From NCBI GenBank assembly GCA_937925635.1, contig CALALX010000084.1, forward strand, positions 1-64,000: 64,000 nucleotides of DNA. The letters run 5' to 3'. Shown one piece after another: positions 1 to 9,029 of this stretch. The position numbers and the translations under genes are program-made. The notes beneath the pieces were generated by a model. That model was not told where the DNA came from. It saw nothing but the letters and a program-made list of their open reading frames with translations, and ran no database searches. Position 1 is the first letter of the stretch. The number at the start of each line of letters is the position of its first letter. The DNA comes from an uncultured Caulobacter sp. Its GTDB lineage: Bacteria; Pseudomonadota; Alphaproteobacteria; Caulobacterales; Caulobacteraceae.

Positions 1-1084
1 CCTTCCCCGTCCACTCGATGTTCCAGGGAACCTTCGGGTCCTGCGGCCGGGCCGGGTAGGTGAAGTTGGCTTCGCCGCCATAGGCCACGAACTGGTACAT
101 GGACTGCGGGGCCGCATCGATGACCTCCTTGGGCACCGTGCAGCTGGTCTGACTCGGCTGCATCAGCGCCTTGTTGGCCAGCAGGCGCTGGACGTCGGCG
201 GGGCGCAGGTAGTCGGGCAGGGCGAAGAGCAGGCTCTGCACCTCGCTGGAGCTCCACAGCACCACCGTGTCGTCGGCCCCGCCCATGGTCGAGGCGATGT
301 AGCCGGTCGCCCCGGCCACCGGCTGCCAGCCGAGCTGGAACGAGCCGGTCGGGTTCCGGCGATTGGCGGTCATGGTCACCGGCGGCAGGAAGTCCTGGCC
401 CTGGCTCATCGCGAACTGGATCTGCGGGCTGTAGTTGCCGCGGATCGTATGCTGGCCGATCAGCGAGCCGTCGCCGGGCACCTGTGTGCGAGTCTTCTCA
501 TTGGGCCATTCGCCGTAGGTGGCGTTGCGCGTCGGCGATGGCGGCTGCATGGCCGAGACCTGCAGGCTGTTCATCATCTGCGCATAGCCGGCGGGCATCT
601 GGCCCGACGCCATCTTGGCGAAGTCGAAGACCAGCGGTTGGCCCGGCCGGGCGCGTTCGCCGCAGCCCCAGAAGATCAGCATCTTGCCGCGCGGCTTCTC
701 GTAGCCTTCCGGCGGGCCGGGCTCCTCGCGGGTGTCGACGCGCGGCTGGGCCCTGGGCGTGACCAGCGGCAGGCTGGGGCCGGCGCGCAGCACCGACGGC
801 GGCAGGTGCTCGGCCGAGGCCTCGCCCGTCGGCTTGCGGGCCGAGCCGAGCTGAAGCACGAGGCTCTTGTTGACGTTGCCGCCGCGCGCCATGCCCATCA
901 TCGAGGCCATCGACGGCGCGCCGCCGCCCATGGTCATGCCGCTCGTGGTCTGGGCGCTGATCCAGTAGGTGGCCACCGGGCCGGTGACGACCTGCTTGGC
1001 GGCGGGGGGAGCCGCCGCGGCGGTTCCGGCGATGGCGGCGCTGGCGAGCGCCACGCGCGCGATGGTCTTCTTCGTACCGTTCAT
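1..1084 (-). CDS. Exported hypothetical protein, C-terminus cut off by window edge
   Basis: The reading frame opens at an ATG (complement of 1082-1084) and stays open to the window edge, giving about 361 codons without a stop. The first ~25 residues are a signal peptide: two lysines (MNGTKK), an Ala-rich hydrophobic stretch and an AAAA-P type cleavage region. Behind it lies a stretch unusually rich in Met and Gly at about residues 45-70. The rest has many Gln, Pro and aromatic residues and at least two Cys, as expected for a periplasmic or surface protein. I recognise no domain. Similar exported proteins of unknown function occur in Caulobacterales (general recollection, not checked). The gene runs away from the P1-peptidase gene behind a 155-bp gap. 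Confidence 0.75.
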   Translation of the reverse strand, partial: MNGTKKTIARVALASAAIAGTAAAAPPAAKQVVTGPVATYWISAQTTSGMTMGGGAPSMASMMGMARGGNVNKSLVLQLGSARKPTGEASAEHLPPSVLRAGPSLPLVTPRAQPRVDTREEPGPPEGYEKPRGKMLIFWGCGERARPGQPLVFDFAKMASGQMPAGYAQMMNSLQVSAMQPPSPTRNATYGEWPNEKTRTQVPGDGSLIGQHTIRGNYSPQIQFAMSQGQDFLPPVTMTANRRNPTGSFQLGWQPVAGATGYIASTMGGADDTVVLWSSSEVQSLLFALPDYLRPADVQRLLANKALMQPSQTSCTVPKEVIDAAPQSMYQFVAYGGEANFTYPARPQDPKVPWNIEWTGK

Positions 1085-1239
1085 GGTTTCGGCCTCCCTG
1101 GCCCGGGCTCGTCCGACGATACATACCGCCGCAAGACGCCTCCGGAGTTGATCCGGAACAAGACTGGCCGATCAAGTCATCGATCGGTCGACCCTGCTCA
1201 AGGGCGCGGCCCGTAGCACGGGTCCGATACCACGGGTCA

Positions 1240-2268
1240 TTAATCCTTGGACAGGTCGCGGTAGCTGCGGACACCTGCGCCGGGCCAGGCCACGGCTTCG
1301 TAGACGCCGCGCGCCACCGCCCGGGCCAGGCAGTCGGCGGCCAGGGCGCCGATGCGCGCGACCATGCGGTCGGGGACCTCGCCGATCGGCCGCCGACCGG
1401 TCGACAGGGCGAAGACGATGTCGCCGTCGAAGGGGGTGTGGACCGGCCGCATCGACATCGCGAGGCCCGCCTGGGCCATGATCGCCACGCGTCTCGCCTG
1501 CGCCTTGGTCAGGACCACGTCGGTGGCGACGCAGGCGATCGTCGTATTCTCGCGGGCGCCCGGGTTGAGCTTGGCCAGACCCCAGTCGTCGGCCCCGATC
1601 GCCAGTCCGGCCGGCGAGCGGCCGCCGAACTCGCCGTCGATCTCGAACGGCGACGCCCAGAAGGTCAGGCCGTCGCCGCCGACCACCGAGCCGAAGCTGT
1701 TGACCGCGGCGACGGCGCCGACCGTGTAGCCGTCATGGGTGACGATGGAGGCCGAGCCTGTACCGCCCTTGAGCTGGCCGGCCTTCGCGCCATAGCCGGC
1801 TCCGGCGACGCCCAGCGCGAAGTCGAGATCCGCCGACTTCGCGGCGGCGATGCCCAGCCGGCGATAGGGCGGGTCCTCGCCCCAGGCCTTGTCGCCGCCA
1901 TTGGCCAGGTCGAACAGGATGGCCGCGGGCACGATCGGCGCCCGAGGCAGCCCTGGTTGGCTCGAGACCGGATAGCCTCGCCCCTGCGCGCCGAGCCAGG
2001 CCGCGACGCCGTCGCCGGCGCCCAGGCCGTACATCGACCCGCCGGAGAGCACGATGGCGTCGACGGCGTCGACCAGGTTCTCGGGATTTAGCGTCTCGGT
2101 CTCCCGGGTGCCCGGCCCGCCGCCGCGCACATCGACGGCCGCGACCGCGCGTTCGTCGGGCAGGATCACGGTCACGCCGGTGCGCACCGCCTCGTCGTGC
2201 GCCTGACCGACCCTGAGGCCGGGCACGTCGGTGATCAAGTTGCGGGGACCGGGGCGGGCGGTGCTCAT
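1240..2268 (-). CDS. P1 family peptidase (DmpA / NylC-like, Ntn-type self-processing hydrolase)
   Basis: A 342-residue protein of the peptidase family S58/P1, which includes the L-aminopeptidase/D-esterase DmpA and nylon-oligomer hydrolase NylC. It opens with the family hallmark ITDVPGLRVGQAHD (residues 12-25), followed by GVTVILP, VDVRGGGPGTRET (47-57) and the glycine loop LSGGSMYGLGAGDGV (74-88). The Asn-Thr pair at N241-T242 (ENTTIACVATD) is where NylC-type members cut themselves to expose a catalytic Thr; calling it the cleavage site here is inference from family knowledge. Substrate cannot be read from sequence. There is no signal peptide, so it is probably cytoplasmic. It is divergent from the gamma-glutamyltransferase gene (98-bp gap); both being self-cleaving peptide/amide hydrolases may be coincidence. 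Confidence 0.9.
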   Translation of the reverse strand: MSTARPGPRNLITDVPGLRVGQAHDEAVRTGVTVILPDERAVAAVDVRGGGPGTRETETLNPENLVDAVDAIVLSGGSMYGLGAGDGVAAWLGAQGRGYPVSSQPGLPRAPIVPAAILFDLANGGDKAWGEDPPYRRLGIAAAKSADLDFALGVAGAGYGAKAGQLKGGTGSASIVTHDGYTVGAVAAVNSFGSVVGGDGLTFWASPFEIDGEFGGRSPAGLAIGADDWGLAKLNPGARENTTIACVATDVVLTKAQARRVAIMAQAGLAMSMRPVHTPFDGDIVFALSTGRRPIGEVPDRMVARIGALAADCLARAVARGVYEAVAWPGAGVRSYRDLSKD

Positions 2269-2366
2269 GGCCGTTCGAGTCGCACGCGACCTGGAACTTG
2301 TCGAGGGGCGGGGCTTTCCCTCGCCGGCGCGCGCCCTATTGTAGCCGACCCTATTGCGGAGTTCGC

Positions 2367-4094
2367 ATGCGTCTGTCCGGACTGTTCGCCGTCCTCGTCC
2401 TGCTGGGCGGCTGCTCGATGATTCCGGGCATGCCGGCCCGCGAGGCTCCGCCGCCGGCGGCGGTCGAGGCGCCGCGACCGGCCGGTTTCGTCGCCGCCGC
2501 CAACCCGCTCGCGGTCGAGGCAGGCCTGAAGGTGCTTCGCGAGGGCGGCACCGCCGTCGATGCGGCGGTGGCCGTACAGGCCGTCCTGGGTCTCGTCGAG
2601 CCCCAGTCGAGCGGCCTGGGCGGCGGCGCCTTCATGGTCCACTACAACGCCCGCACCGGCGCGGTGACGGCCTATGACGGCCGCGAGACGGCGCCGTCCG
2701 GCGCAACGCCGGACATGTTCATGGGTCCGGACGGCAAGCCGCTGGGCTTCGTGCAGGCGCTGCTCAGCGGGCGGTCGACCGGCGTGCCGGGCGCGGTGGC
2801 CATGCTGGCCATGGCGCACAAGGAGCACGGCGCCCGCCCCTGGGCGTCGCTGTTCGGCGACGCCGAGCGGCTGGCGGACGAGGGCTTCGTGGTCAGCCCG
2901 CGCCTGGCCGGCATGATCGCCTCGCCTCGGGTGCCGGAAAACGCGGCGCCTGACGTGATCGCCTACTTCACGAAGCCCGACGGCAGGAAGTACGCCGCCG
3001 GCGACGTCCTGAAGAATCCGGCCTACGCCGACAGCATCCGGCGGCTGGCCGCCAAGGGGCCGGCGGCGCTCTACGAGGGGCCGCTGGCCGAAGCGATCGC
3101 GGCGCGGGTCCGCCAAGGGCCGTTGCCGGGCTCCCTGACGGTCGCCGACATGCGAGCCTATCGGCCTCGCCAGGCGGCGGCCCTGTGCCGGCCGTTCCGG
3201 GTCTACCGGGTCTGCACCGCGCCGCCGCCGTCGAGCGGCGTTTCGCTGTTGCAGGCGCTGATGATGCTCGAGCGTACCGACATCGCCGACCGCTCGCCGG
3301 CCGATCCGGTCGGCTGGGTCCAGATCGCCGAGGCCGAGCGGCTGATGTATGCCGACCGCGACCGCTACGTCGGCGACTGGCCGGCGGTGGAAACCCCGGT
3401 CAAGGGTCTGCTCGATCCGGACTACATCGCCGGCCGCGCGGCCCTGATCGGCGAGCGCGCCGGCCCCGCGCCGGCCGCGGGCGCTCCGCCGGGGGCCGGC
3501 GTCTTCGCGCCGGACAGGACGCGGGAGCCGGCCGGCACCTCGCATTTCGTGATCGTCGACCGCTGGGGCGACGTCGTCTCGATGACGACCACTGTGGAAA
3601 GCCCGTTCGGCTCGGGCCGGATGGTCGGCGGCTTCTTTCTCAACAACCAGCTGACCGACTTCAACTTCTCGCCCCGGGACCCGGACGGCGTCGTGGCGGC
3701 CAACGCCGTGGCGCCCGGCAAGCGGCCGCGCTCGTCGATGGCCCCGGTGATCGTGCTGGACCGCAACGGCCGGTTCGTGGCCGCGCTCGGCTCGCCGGGC
3801 GGCAGTTCGATCCTGTCCTATAATCTCAAGGCTCTGATCGGTGTCTTCGATTGGGAGCTGACCCTGCAGCAGGCCTTCGACCTGCCCAACCTGGTGGCCC
3901 GCGGCGACCGCTTCTCCAGCGAGCCGGACCGCTTTCCGGCCGGGGTCGTGGACGGGCTGAAGGCGCGTGGCGTGGTGTTCAGCAACACCGGCGGCGAGAA
4001 CAGCGGCCTGCACGGCGTCATCGTGCGCCCGGGCGGCGTCTACGAAGGCGGGGCCGACGACCGCCGGGAGGGCGTGGCCAAGGCGCTGCAGTAG
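2367..4094 (+). CDS. ggt: Gamma-glutamyltransferase (lipoprotein)
   Basis: A 575-residue gamma-glutamyltranspeptidase (glutathione hydrolase). It cleaves or transfers the gamma-glutamyl group of glutathione and related compounds in the periplasm. I chose the ATG at 2367 over the upstream in-frame ATG because it gives a clean lipoprotein signal: MRLSGLFAVLVLLGGC with the lipidated Cys at residue 16. Family motifs follow in order: AANPLAVEAGLKVLREGGTA (residues 45-64), SSGLGGGAFMV, and the autocleavage/catalytic site around T391 (EPAGTSHF), where the new N-terminal Thr is the nucleophile. DRWGDVVSMTTTVESPFGSG and the substrate loop GSPGGSSIL are also present, so both subunits look complete. Membrane anchoring by a lipid is seen in some but not all family members. 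Confidence 0.95.
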   Translation: MRLSGLFAVLVLLGGCSMIPGMPAREAPPPAAVEAPRPAGFVAAANPLAVEAGLKVLREGGTAVDAAVAVQAVLGLVEPQSSGLGGGAFMVHYNARTGAVTAYDGRETAPSGATPDMFMGPDGKPLGFVQALLSGRSTGVPGAVAMLAMAHKEHGARPWASLFGDAERLADEGFVVSPRLAGMIASPRVPENAAPDVIAYFTKPDGRKYAAGDVLKNPAYADSIRRLAAKGPAALYEGPLAEAIAARVRQGPLPGSLTVADMRAYRPRQAAALCRPFRVYRVCTAPPPSSGVSLLQALMMLERTDIADRSPADPVGWVQIAEAERLMYADRDRYVGDWPAVETPVKGLLDPDYIAGRAALIGERAGPAPAAGAPPGAGVFAPDRTREPAGTSHFVIVDRWGDVVSMTTTVESPFGSGRMVGGFFLNNQLTDFNFSPRDPDGVVAANAVAPGKRPRSSMAPVIVLDRNGRFVAALGSPGGSSILSYNLKALIGVFDWELTLQQAFDLPNLVARGDRFSSEPDRFPAGVVDGLKARGVVFSNTGGENSGLHGVIVRPGGVYEGGADDRREGVAKALQ

Positions 4095-4120
4095 TCTCCC
4101 TCGTCCTCGCGGAGAGGGGG

Positions 4121-5623
4121 TCAGACGCCCGACGTCTTCTTTCGCACGCGTTTCGGCCGGGCCGGCGCCTGGGCCTCCGGCGCGCCGGGCAGCGACAGCT
4201 CGAAAACCGTGCCCTCTGGGCCGGTCTTCTCCAGCGTCAGATCGCCGCCGTGCGCCTGGGCCAGTTCGCGGCTGATGGCCAATCCCAGGCCTGTGCCGCC
4301 GCGCCGGGCCGAGCCGGTGAAGGGCTGGAACAGATGCGCCAGGGCGCGGTCCGGCAGGCCGGGGCCGTCGTCCGACAGCCGCAGGCGGCTGACGCCGTCC
4401 TCGACCCGCAGCGACACCTGCACCTGGCCGGGGCGGCCGGCGCGTTCCTCCATCGCCTCGCGCGCGTTGCGCAGCAGGTTCACGAGGATGCGGTGCAGCT
4501 GGTCGGGATCGGCGTCGACCCGCGCGCCGAACTCGACATGCGAAACCAGTCGCACGCCGCTCTCGCTCATGCCGGCGTCCTCGGCGGCGGCGTCCAGCGC
4601 CGGCTGCAGCTCAAGCGCCTGGACCTGAGGCGGCGCTTCGATCGTCTTGCCGTAGGCCATGACGTCAGTCGCCAGGGTCACAGCCCGGTCGAGGGCGCGT
4701 TCGAGGCGCGGCATGGCCTGGGCGACCTTGGGATCGCCGATCGCCGCCAGCCTGTCCGAAGCGATCTGCGCGCTGGTCAGCATGTTGCGCAGGTCATGAT
4801 TGATCTTGGCCACCGCCTCGCCGAGCGCGGCCAGTCGCGCGCGGGAGTTCAGCGCCGCGATCAGGTCGGCCTGCATCCGGTCGAGCTCGGCCTCGGCGCG
4901 GCCGATCTCGTCCCGGCGGCCGGACAGGGCGACACGCGCCTCCGGATTCTCCGGGTCGGCCCGAAACCGCTCCATCGCCTCGGTGATCTTCTGCATCGGC
5001 CGCACGAGAAAGGCGTTCAGGGCCAGATAGACGGCCACGCCGGCGCCGACCGACACGAACAGGGTGATCATCACCAGCCGGCCGAGGTAGGCGAGCAGCG
5101 CCTGTCGCAGCGGCTGCTCGGGCATGACGATGTCGATGAACTCGCCGGACCGGAAGCGCGGCTCGGCAATCACCCGGACCATGCGATCCTTGCCGCCGAA
5201 CAGGGTGCGGAACGGCGCGGTCATCCAGCTGAGCGGCTTCTGGGTGCGCAGGTCGACCACATAGGGCTCGCGCAGGTCGCGGGGCGCGGCGAGGATCAAA
5301 CGGCGCATGCCCTCGGTCTGGATGGCCACCGAGACCACGCCGGCGCTGTCCAGCAGCTGCTGCCGCACTGGGGCGGTGACCTTCCGGCCGGGGTCGGCCT
5401 CGGCGATGGTCGAGGCCAGTTCGGCGGCGCGGATGCGATCCAGCAACCACTGCTCCTCGAAGGCCGCGAGGGTGGCCGGCAGGACGAGCAGGCCGGACAC
5501 AACGACGAAGAGCGTCGTGAGCACCAGCAGGCGCGCGGACAGTCCGCCCGGCCAAAGCCAGCGCCGCGAGGGCCGATCCGGCGTCGCGGGCGTCTCCGTC
5601 GATGGCGGCGGGACGTCGGCCAT
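4121..5623 (-). CDS. Membrane sensor histidine kinase
   Basis: A 500-residue sensor kinase. In order: short cytoplasmic N-terminus, first membrane helix (about 31-52), periplasmic sensor region (about 55-180) that I cannot match to a named domain, second helix (about 183-206), HAMP linker (206-258), dimerisation/phosphoacceptor region with H276 in KINHDLRNML, and a C-terminal ATPase domain with N box (LVNLLRNAREAME), G1 box (DDGPGLPD) and G2 box (GGTGLGLAISRELA). All catalytic boxes are intact. No response regulator is adjacent, so its partner lies elsewhere. It is convergent with ggt (26-bp gap). The pyrD gene lies upstream on the same strand across an 80-bp gap (5624-5703). The signal sensed is unknown. 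Confidence 0.93.
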   Translation of the reverse strand: MADVPPPSTETPATPDRPSRRWLWPGGLSARLLVLTTLFVVVSGLLVLPATLAAFEEQWLLDRIRAAELASTIAEADPGRKVTAPVRQQLLDSAGVVSVAIQTEGMRRLILAAPRDLREPYVVDLRTQKPLSWMTAPFRTLFGGKDRMVRVIAEPRFRSGEFIDIVMPEQPLRQALLAYLGRLVMITLFVSVGAGVAVYLALNAFLVRPMQKITEAMERFRADPENPEARVALSGRRDEIGRAEAELDRMQADLIAALNSRARLAALGEAVAKINHDLRNMLTSAQIASDRLAAIGDPKVAQAMPRLERALDRAVTLATDVMAYGKTIEAPPQVQALELQPALDAAAEDAGMSESGVRLVSHVEFGARVDADPDQLHRILVNLLRNAREAMEERAGRPGQVQVSLRVEDGVSRLRLSDDGPGLPDRALAHLFQPFTGSARRGGTGLGLAISRELAQAHGGDLTLEKTGPEGTVFELSLPGAPEAQAPARPKRVRKKTSGV

Positions 5624-5703
5624 GCGCTACTTCACGTCTTCCCGGTCTGCGAGGCCGCCAGAGTTCGCGTGCTGAGCGAAAAGCGCAAGGCCCGAACCTT
5701 CCG

Positions 5704-6750
5704 TCATCGGGCTCCCACCGCTTCGGCGACGGACGAGAAGCCCTCGGCGCGGAGGCGGGCCGCAAGGTCGCGCTTGACGCGGACGATCATGCCGGGCCCT
5801 TCGTAGACCATGGCCGAGTAGAACTGCACGGCGCTCGCGCCCGCCCGGATCTTGGCCAGGGCGTCCGCGCCTGTGGCGATGCCGCCCGCGCCGATCAGCG
5901 TCAGACGATGGCGGTCGTTGGCGGCATGGAAGCGGGCCAGCACCTCGGTCGACAGGCTCATCAACGGCGGGCCGGAGAGGCCGCCGGCCTCCGCCTTCCG
6001 GCGGTCGCGCAGGCTGCCTGGCCGGGACACGGTCGTGTTCGACACGATGATCCCCTGCAGGCCAAAGCGGGCCACGCTGTCGATGATCGTCTCCACCTCG
6101 CCGTCCTCCAGGTCAGGCGCGACCTTCAGGAAGATGGGCGTGGCGTGCGGCGCCTTGAGGGCGGCTCTCGCCTCGGCCAGCCGGCCGAGCAGGTCCTCCA
6201 GCGCCGCCTTGGTCTGCAGCGCGCGCAGGCCGGGCGTATTGGGCGAAGAAATATTGACCGTGAAGTAGTCGGCCAGCCCCCACAGCCGGGTCAGTCCGGT
6301 GACGTAATCGCCGATCCGGTCGTCGGCGTCCTTGTTGGCTCCGATGTTGGCGCCGACGACGCCCCTGCGCGGTCGCGTCGCCAGGCGGTCGGCGAAGGCC
6401 TCCAGCCCCGCGTTGTTGAAGCCCATGCGGTTGATCACCGCGCGGTCCTCCGTCAGGCGGAACAGACGCGGACGCGGATTGCCGGCTTGGGGCAGCGGCG
6501 TGACGGTGCCGCACTCCACGAAGCCGAACCCGGCGCGCAGCATGGCGTCCGGCGCCTCGGCGTTCTTGTCGAAGCCCGCCGCCAGCCCGACGGGCGAGGG
6601 CAGGTCGAGGCCGGCGAGGCTAGTGTGCAGGATCGGGTCGTCGACTGACCTGTCCGTTGGTCCCAGACCGAGCTTCAGGCCCAGGATCGAGGCGCGGTGC
6701 GCGTCCTCGGGATCGAGCAGGTGCAGGGCGCGGGCGGCGAGGTCGTGCAT
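5704..6750 (-). CDS. pyrD: Dihydroorotate dehydrogenase (quinone), class 2
   Basis: A 348-residue, membrane-associated flavoenzyme that oxidises dihydroorotate to orotate with quinone as acceptor, the fourth step of pyrimidine synthesis. The start at 6750 gives the typical class-2 N-terminus (MHDLAARALHLLDPEDAH). Diagnostic stretches are VGLAAGFDKNAEA (FMN site), GFVECGTVTPLPQ.GNPRPR, RMGFNN, the active-site segment NISSPNTPGLR with the class-2 catalytic Ser, SNTT, GLSG, and GAGGI near the C-terminus. Upstream in-frame codons run into the palindromic repeat at 6759-6927 and are not part of the gene. The repeat separates pyrD from the DUF952 gene, which lies upstream on the same strand. Confidence 0.97.
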   Translation of the reverse strand: MHDLAARALHLLDPEDAHRASILGLKLGLGPTDRSVDDPILHTSLAGLDLPSPVGLAAGFDKNAEAPDAMLRAGFGFVECGTVTPLPQAGNPRPRLFRLTEDRAVINRMGFNNAGLEAFADRLATRPRRGVVGANIGANKDADDRIGDYVTGLTRLWGLADYFTVNISSPNTPGLRALQTKAALEDLLGRLAEARAALKAPHATPIFLKVAPDLEDGEVETIIDSVARFGLQGIIVSNTTVSRPGSLRDRRKAEAGGLSGPPLMSLSTEVLARFHAANDRHRLTLIGAGGIATGADALAKIRAGASAVQFYSAMVYEGPGMIVRVKRDLAARLRAEGFSSVAEAVGAR

Positions 6751-6758
6751 CACATTTC

Positions 6759-6927
6759 CTCTCCCGCTTGGGAGAGGGGGACCACCCGGAGGATGGCGGA
6801 GCGGGAAGAACGGGCGTGGAAGGCCTGGCGAGGCATGGGCGAAGGCGAACGCGGCGTCTCGCCGTGACGCGTCGGCGCGTCCCTCTCCACCATGCTCCGC
6901 ATGGTCCCCCTCTCCCAAGCGGGATAG
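6759..6927. repeat. Composite inverted repeat, family A, copy 1
   Basis: Two ~45-bp arms in inverted orientation flank ~75 bp. Each arm starts with a small hairpin (CCTCTCCC-n-GGGAGAGG) and continues GGGGACCA(T/C)... into a (G/C)GGAG(C/G)ATGG(T/C)GGAG segment. The layout matches 23543-23707, so this is a dispersed element, not a local palindrome. It fills most of the pyrD / DUF952 gap. Confidence 0.85.
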
Positions 6928-6943
6928 GTCTGGGCGGGGGCGG

Positions 6944-7288
6944 TCATGCCTTCAGCCCTTCGAGAACCGGAACGCCCGCTTCATCCAGCGCCACATCCTG
7001 AACCTCGACCGCCAGCGCGGTTGGCAGCGAGCCATAGAGGTGCGGGAACAGATCGCCTCCGCGGGACGCCTCCCACTTCAGGCCCTCGCCGAGCGACTCG
7101 TCGTCGAAGCCGACGATCACCAACGCGGGGACGTTGGAGAAGTACTTCCGTCCGGTCTCGGTCGCCTGGGCGGCCGTGGAGAAATGGATAAAGCCGTCGG
7201 CCTGGTCGACGGCCGAGCCCTCGAACACGCCCTTCGCCTCGGCGGCCATCCAGTCGTGGCGAGTCAGCAGCTTGTAGACCCGCGTCAT
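6944..7288 (-). CDS. DUF952 domain-containing protein
   Basis: A 114-residue protein that is almost entirely a DUF952 domain: MTRVYKLLTRHDWMAAEAKGVF, then DQADGFIHFSTAAQATETGRKYF, a central hydrophobic strand (ALVIVGFD), LKWEASRGGDLFPHLYGSLP and the C-terminal VEV segment. Function is not established; the fold is thought to be related to glutathione S-transferase-like or ADP-ribosyl-type small domains, so no reaction is assigned. It overlaps the stop codon of the phosphatase gene upstream (TGA/ATG overlap of 4 bp at 7285-7288), so the two are translationally coupled. Confidence 0.9.
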   Translation of the reverse strand: MTRVYKLLTRHDWMAAEAKGVFEGSAVDQADGFIHFSTAAQATETGRKYFSNVPALVIVGFDDESLGEGLKWEASRGGDLFPHLYGSLPTALAVEVQDVALDEAGVPVLEGLKA

Positions 7289-7794
7289 TCGCCGCCGCCT
7301 CCGCCGTGGTCGGCGGCGTAGAACAGGCCATCGTAGGCCGGTCGTCCGGCGGCGTCGAACGTAAAGGCGGCGACCGTCGCCGTGGGGAATCGACTCTCGG
7401 CGCGCGCCGTCAGCGCCGAGCCCGCGCCGCCCTGCCGCAGCAGGCCAATGACGAGTTCGTGCAGACCCGGATTGTGTCCGACCACCATCAGGGCATCGGC
7501 GTCTTCAGCCAGGGCCTCGATCTCGAACAGGATGCGGTCGGCCGGCGCGTGATAGAGCGACCGCAGGGACAGCGCCTTCGCCTGCGGAAAGGCGGCCGAG
7601 ACACCGCGCCAGGTGTCCTGGGTGCGCCGCGCCGCCGAGACCAGCGCCAGGTCCGGCGTCAGGCCCTCATCGGCCAGCAGGCGGCCCATCAGCTCGGCGT
7701 CGTTGAAGCCGCGCTCGGTGAGGCCGCGCTCGAAGTCGCCGCCGGGATTGGACCGCTCGGCCTTGCCGTGACGCATGAGGATCAGACGTTTCAT
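7285..7794 (-). CDS. SixA-like histidine phosphatase family protein
   Basis: A 169-residue histidine (branch 2H) phosphatase domain. The start at 7794 places the catalytic RHG at residues 8-10 in MKRLILMRHGKAERS; the longer frame upstream has no homology. Other landmarks are DFERGLTERG, ALVSAARRTQDTW and the second catalytic His in VVGHNPGLHELV. This arrangement fits the SixA group, which removes phosphate from phosphohistidine, though related proteins act on small phosphates. It forms a two-gene operon with the DUF952 gene (4-bp overlap) and is divergent from metX with an 80-bp shared upstream region. Confidence 0.9.
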   Translation of the reverse strand: MKRLILMRHGKAERSNPGGDFERGLTERGFNDAELMGRLLADEGLTPDLALVSAARRTQDTWRGVSAAFPQAKALSLRSLYHAPADRILFEIEALAEDADALMVVGHNPGLHELVIGLLRQGGAGSALTARAESRFPTATVAAFTFDAAGRPAYDGLFYAADHGGGGGE

Positions 7795-7874
7795 CGCCGC
7801 CCTTCTAGCCTCGGGGCCGCTTCGCAGGAAGCCGCCGGTTGACAGGGAACGCGCGCGACGGTCCAAGGCCCTGC

Positions 7875-9029
7875 ATGACACTCGCGGCCGAGCCCGAAGC
7901 GATCGTCGAGGACGGCGGAACCTGGACGTTTCCGCCGGAGAAGCCGCTCGTGCTGGACTCCGGCGCCCGCATCGAGGGATTGCAGGTGGCTTGGCGCAGC
8001 TATGGGGCGCTGAACGCCGACCGATCCAACGCGGTTCTCATCTGCCACGCCCTGACCCTCGACCAGTACGTGGCCTCGAAGCACCCGACGACCGGAAAGC
8101 CCGGCTGGTGGACGCGGCTGGTCGGACCAGGCCGCCCCCTCGACCCGACGCGCCACTTCATCCTCTGCGCCAACGTCGTCGGCGGCTGCATGGGCAGCAC
8201 CGGACCGGCGTCGATCAATCCGGCGACGGGCAGACCCTGGGGCCTGGCCTTCCCGGTCATCACCATCGCCGACATGGTCCGCGCCCAGGCGATGCTGGTG
8301 GAGGCCATGGGCATCGAGACCCTGCTCGCCGTCGTCGGCGGGTCGATGGGGGGCATGCAGGTGCTGCAGTGGGCGGCGTCCTATCCGGAACGCCTGTTCA
8401 GCGCGGTCTGCGTGGCCTCGGCCGCGCGTCACAGCGCCCAGAACATCGCCTTCCATGAGGTCGGTCGGCAGGCGATCATGGCTGATCCGGACTGGCGCGG
8501 CGGCGACTACGCCGTGCACGGCGCCCGGCCCGAGAAGGGGCTGGCGGTGGCGCGCATGGCCGCCCACATCACCTATCTGTCGGAGCAGGCCCTGCAGCGG
8601 AAGTTCGGCCGCGAACTGCAGCGCGACGGCCTGTCCTGGGGCTTCGACGCCGATTTCCAGGTGGAGAGCTATCTGCGCCACCAGGGGGCCAGCTTCGTCG
8701 ACCGCTTCGACGCCAACAGCTACCTCTACATCACCCGGGCGATGGACTATTTCGACCTGGCCGCGGCGCACGGCGGCGTCCTGGCCGAGGCGTTCAAGGC
8801 GGCGCGGGACATTCGTTTCTGCGTCCTGTCCTTCACGTCCGACTGGCTCTACCCGACGGCCGAAAGCCGACACATCGTGCGCGCCCTGAACGCCGCCGGC
8901 GCCCGGGCCAGCTTCGTCGAGATCGAGAGCGACAAGGGCCACGACGCCTTTCTGCTCGACGAGCCGGTCATGGACTCGGCCCTGGCCGGCTTTTTCGATT
9001 CCATCGACGGCGCGCGGGGACTCCGATGA
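7875..9029 (+). CDS. metX: Homoserine O-acyltransferase (MetX)
   Basis: A 384-residue alpha/beta-hydrolase that acylates homoserine, the first committed step of methionine synthesis. The nucleophile is S157 in the elbow VGGSMGGMQ; the acid is the Asp of FTSDWLYP and the base the His of KGHDAFLLD near the C-terminus. NVVGGCMGSTGPASINP (100-116) forms the acyl-CoA site. Family members use acetyl- or succinyl-CoA and I cannot decide which from the sequence alone. The start at 7875 is preferred because codons between 7839 and 7875 show no homology. It overlaps metW by ATGA. I looked for a SAM-II leader in the 80-bp upstream gap and did not find one. Confidence 0.95.
   Translation: MTLAAEPEAIVEDGGTWTFPPEKPLVLDSGARIEGLQVAWRSYGALNADRSNAVLICHALTLDQYVASKHPTTGKPGWWTRLVGPGRPLDPTRHFILCANVVGGCMGSTGPASINPATGRPWGLAFPVITIADMVRAQAMLVEAMGIETLLAVVGGSMGGMQVLQWAASYPERLFSAVCVASAARHSAQNIAFHEVGRQAIMADPDWRGGDYAVHGARPEKGLAVARMAAHITYLSEQALQRKFGRELQRDGLSWGFDADFQVESYLRHQGASFVDRFDANSYLYITRAMDYFDLAAAHGGVLAEAFKAARDIRFCVLSFTSDWLYPTAESRHIVRALNAAGARASFVEIESDKGHDAFLLDEPVMDSALAGFFDSIDGARGLR

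Noticed and set aside
498..1274. A minus-strand 258-codon frame near the window start
   Set aside because: It is out of frame with the exported protein that begins at 1084 and has a signal peptide; the frame's translation is Arg/His-rich without a domain.
2265..4013. A minus-strand 582-codon frame antisense to ggt
   Set aside because: The ggt protein has every family motif in frame; the antisense frame has none.
4121..4128. A family A-type hairpin after ggt
   Set aside because: The flanking GGAGAGGGGG is only one arm; no convincing partner within hairpin distance.
7795..7874. SAM-II riboswitch upstream of metX
   Set aside because: The 80-bp leader lacks the SAM-II pseudoknot consensus. A TTGACA at 7839 has no matching -10, so no promoter is called either.
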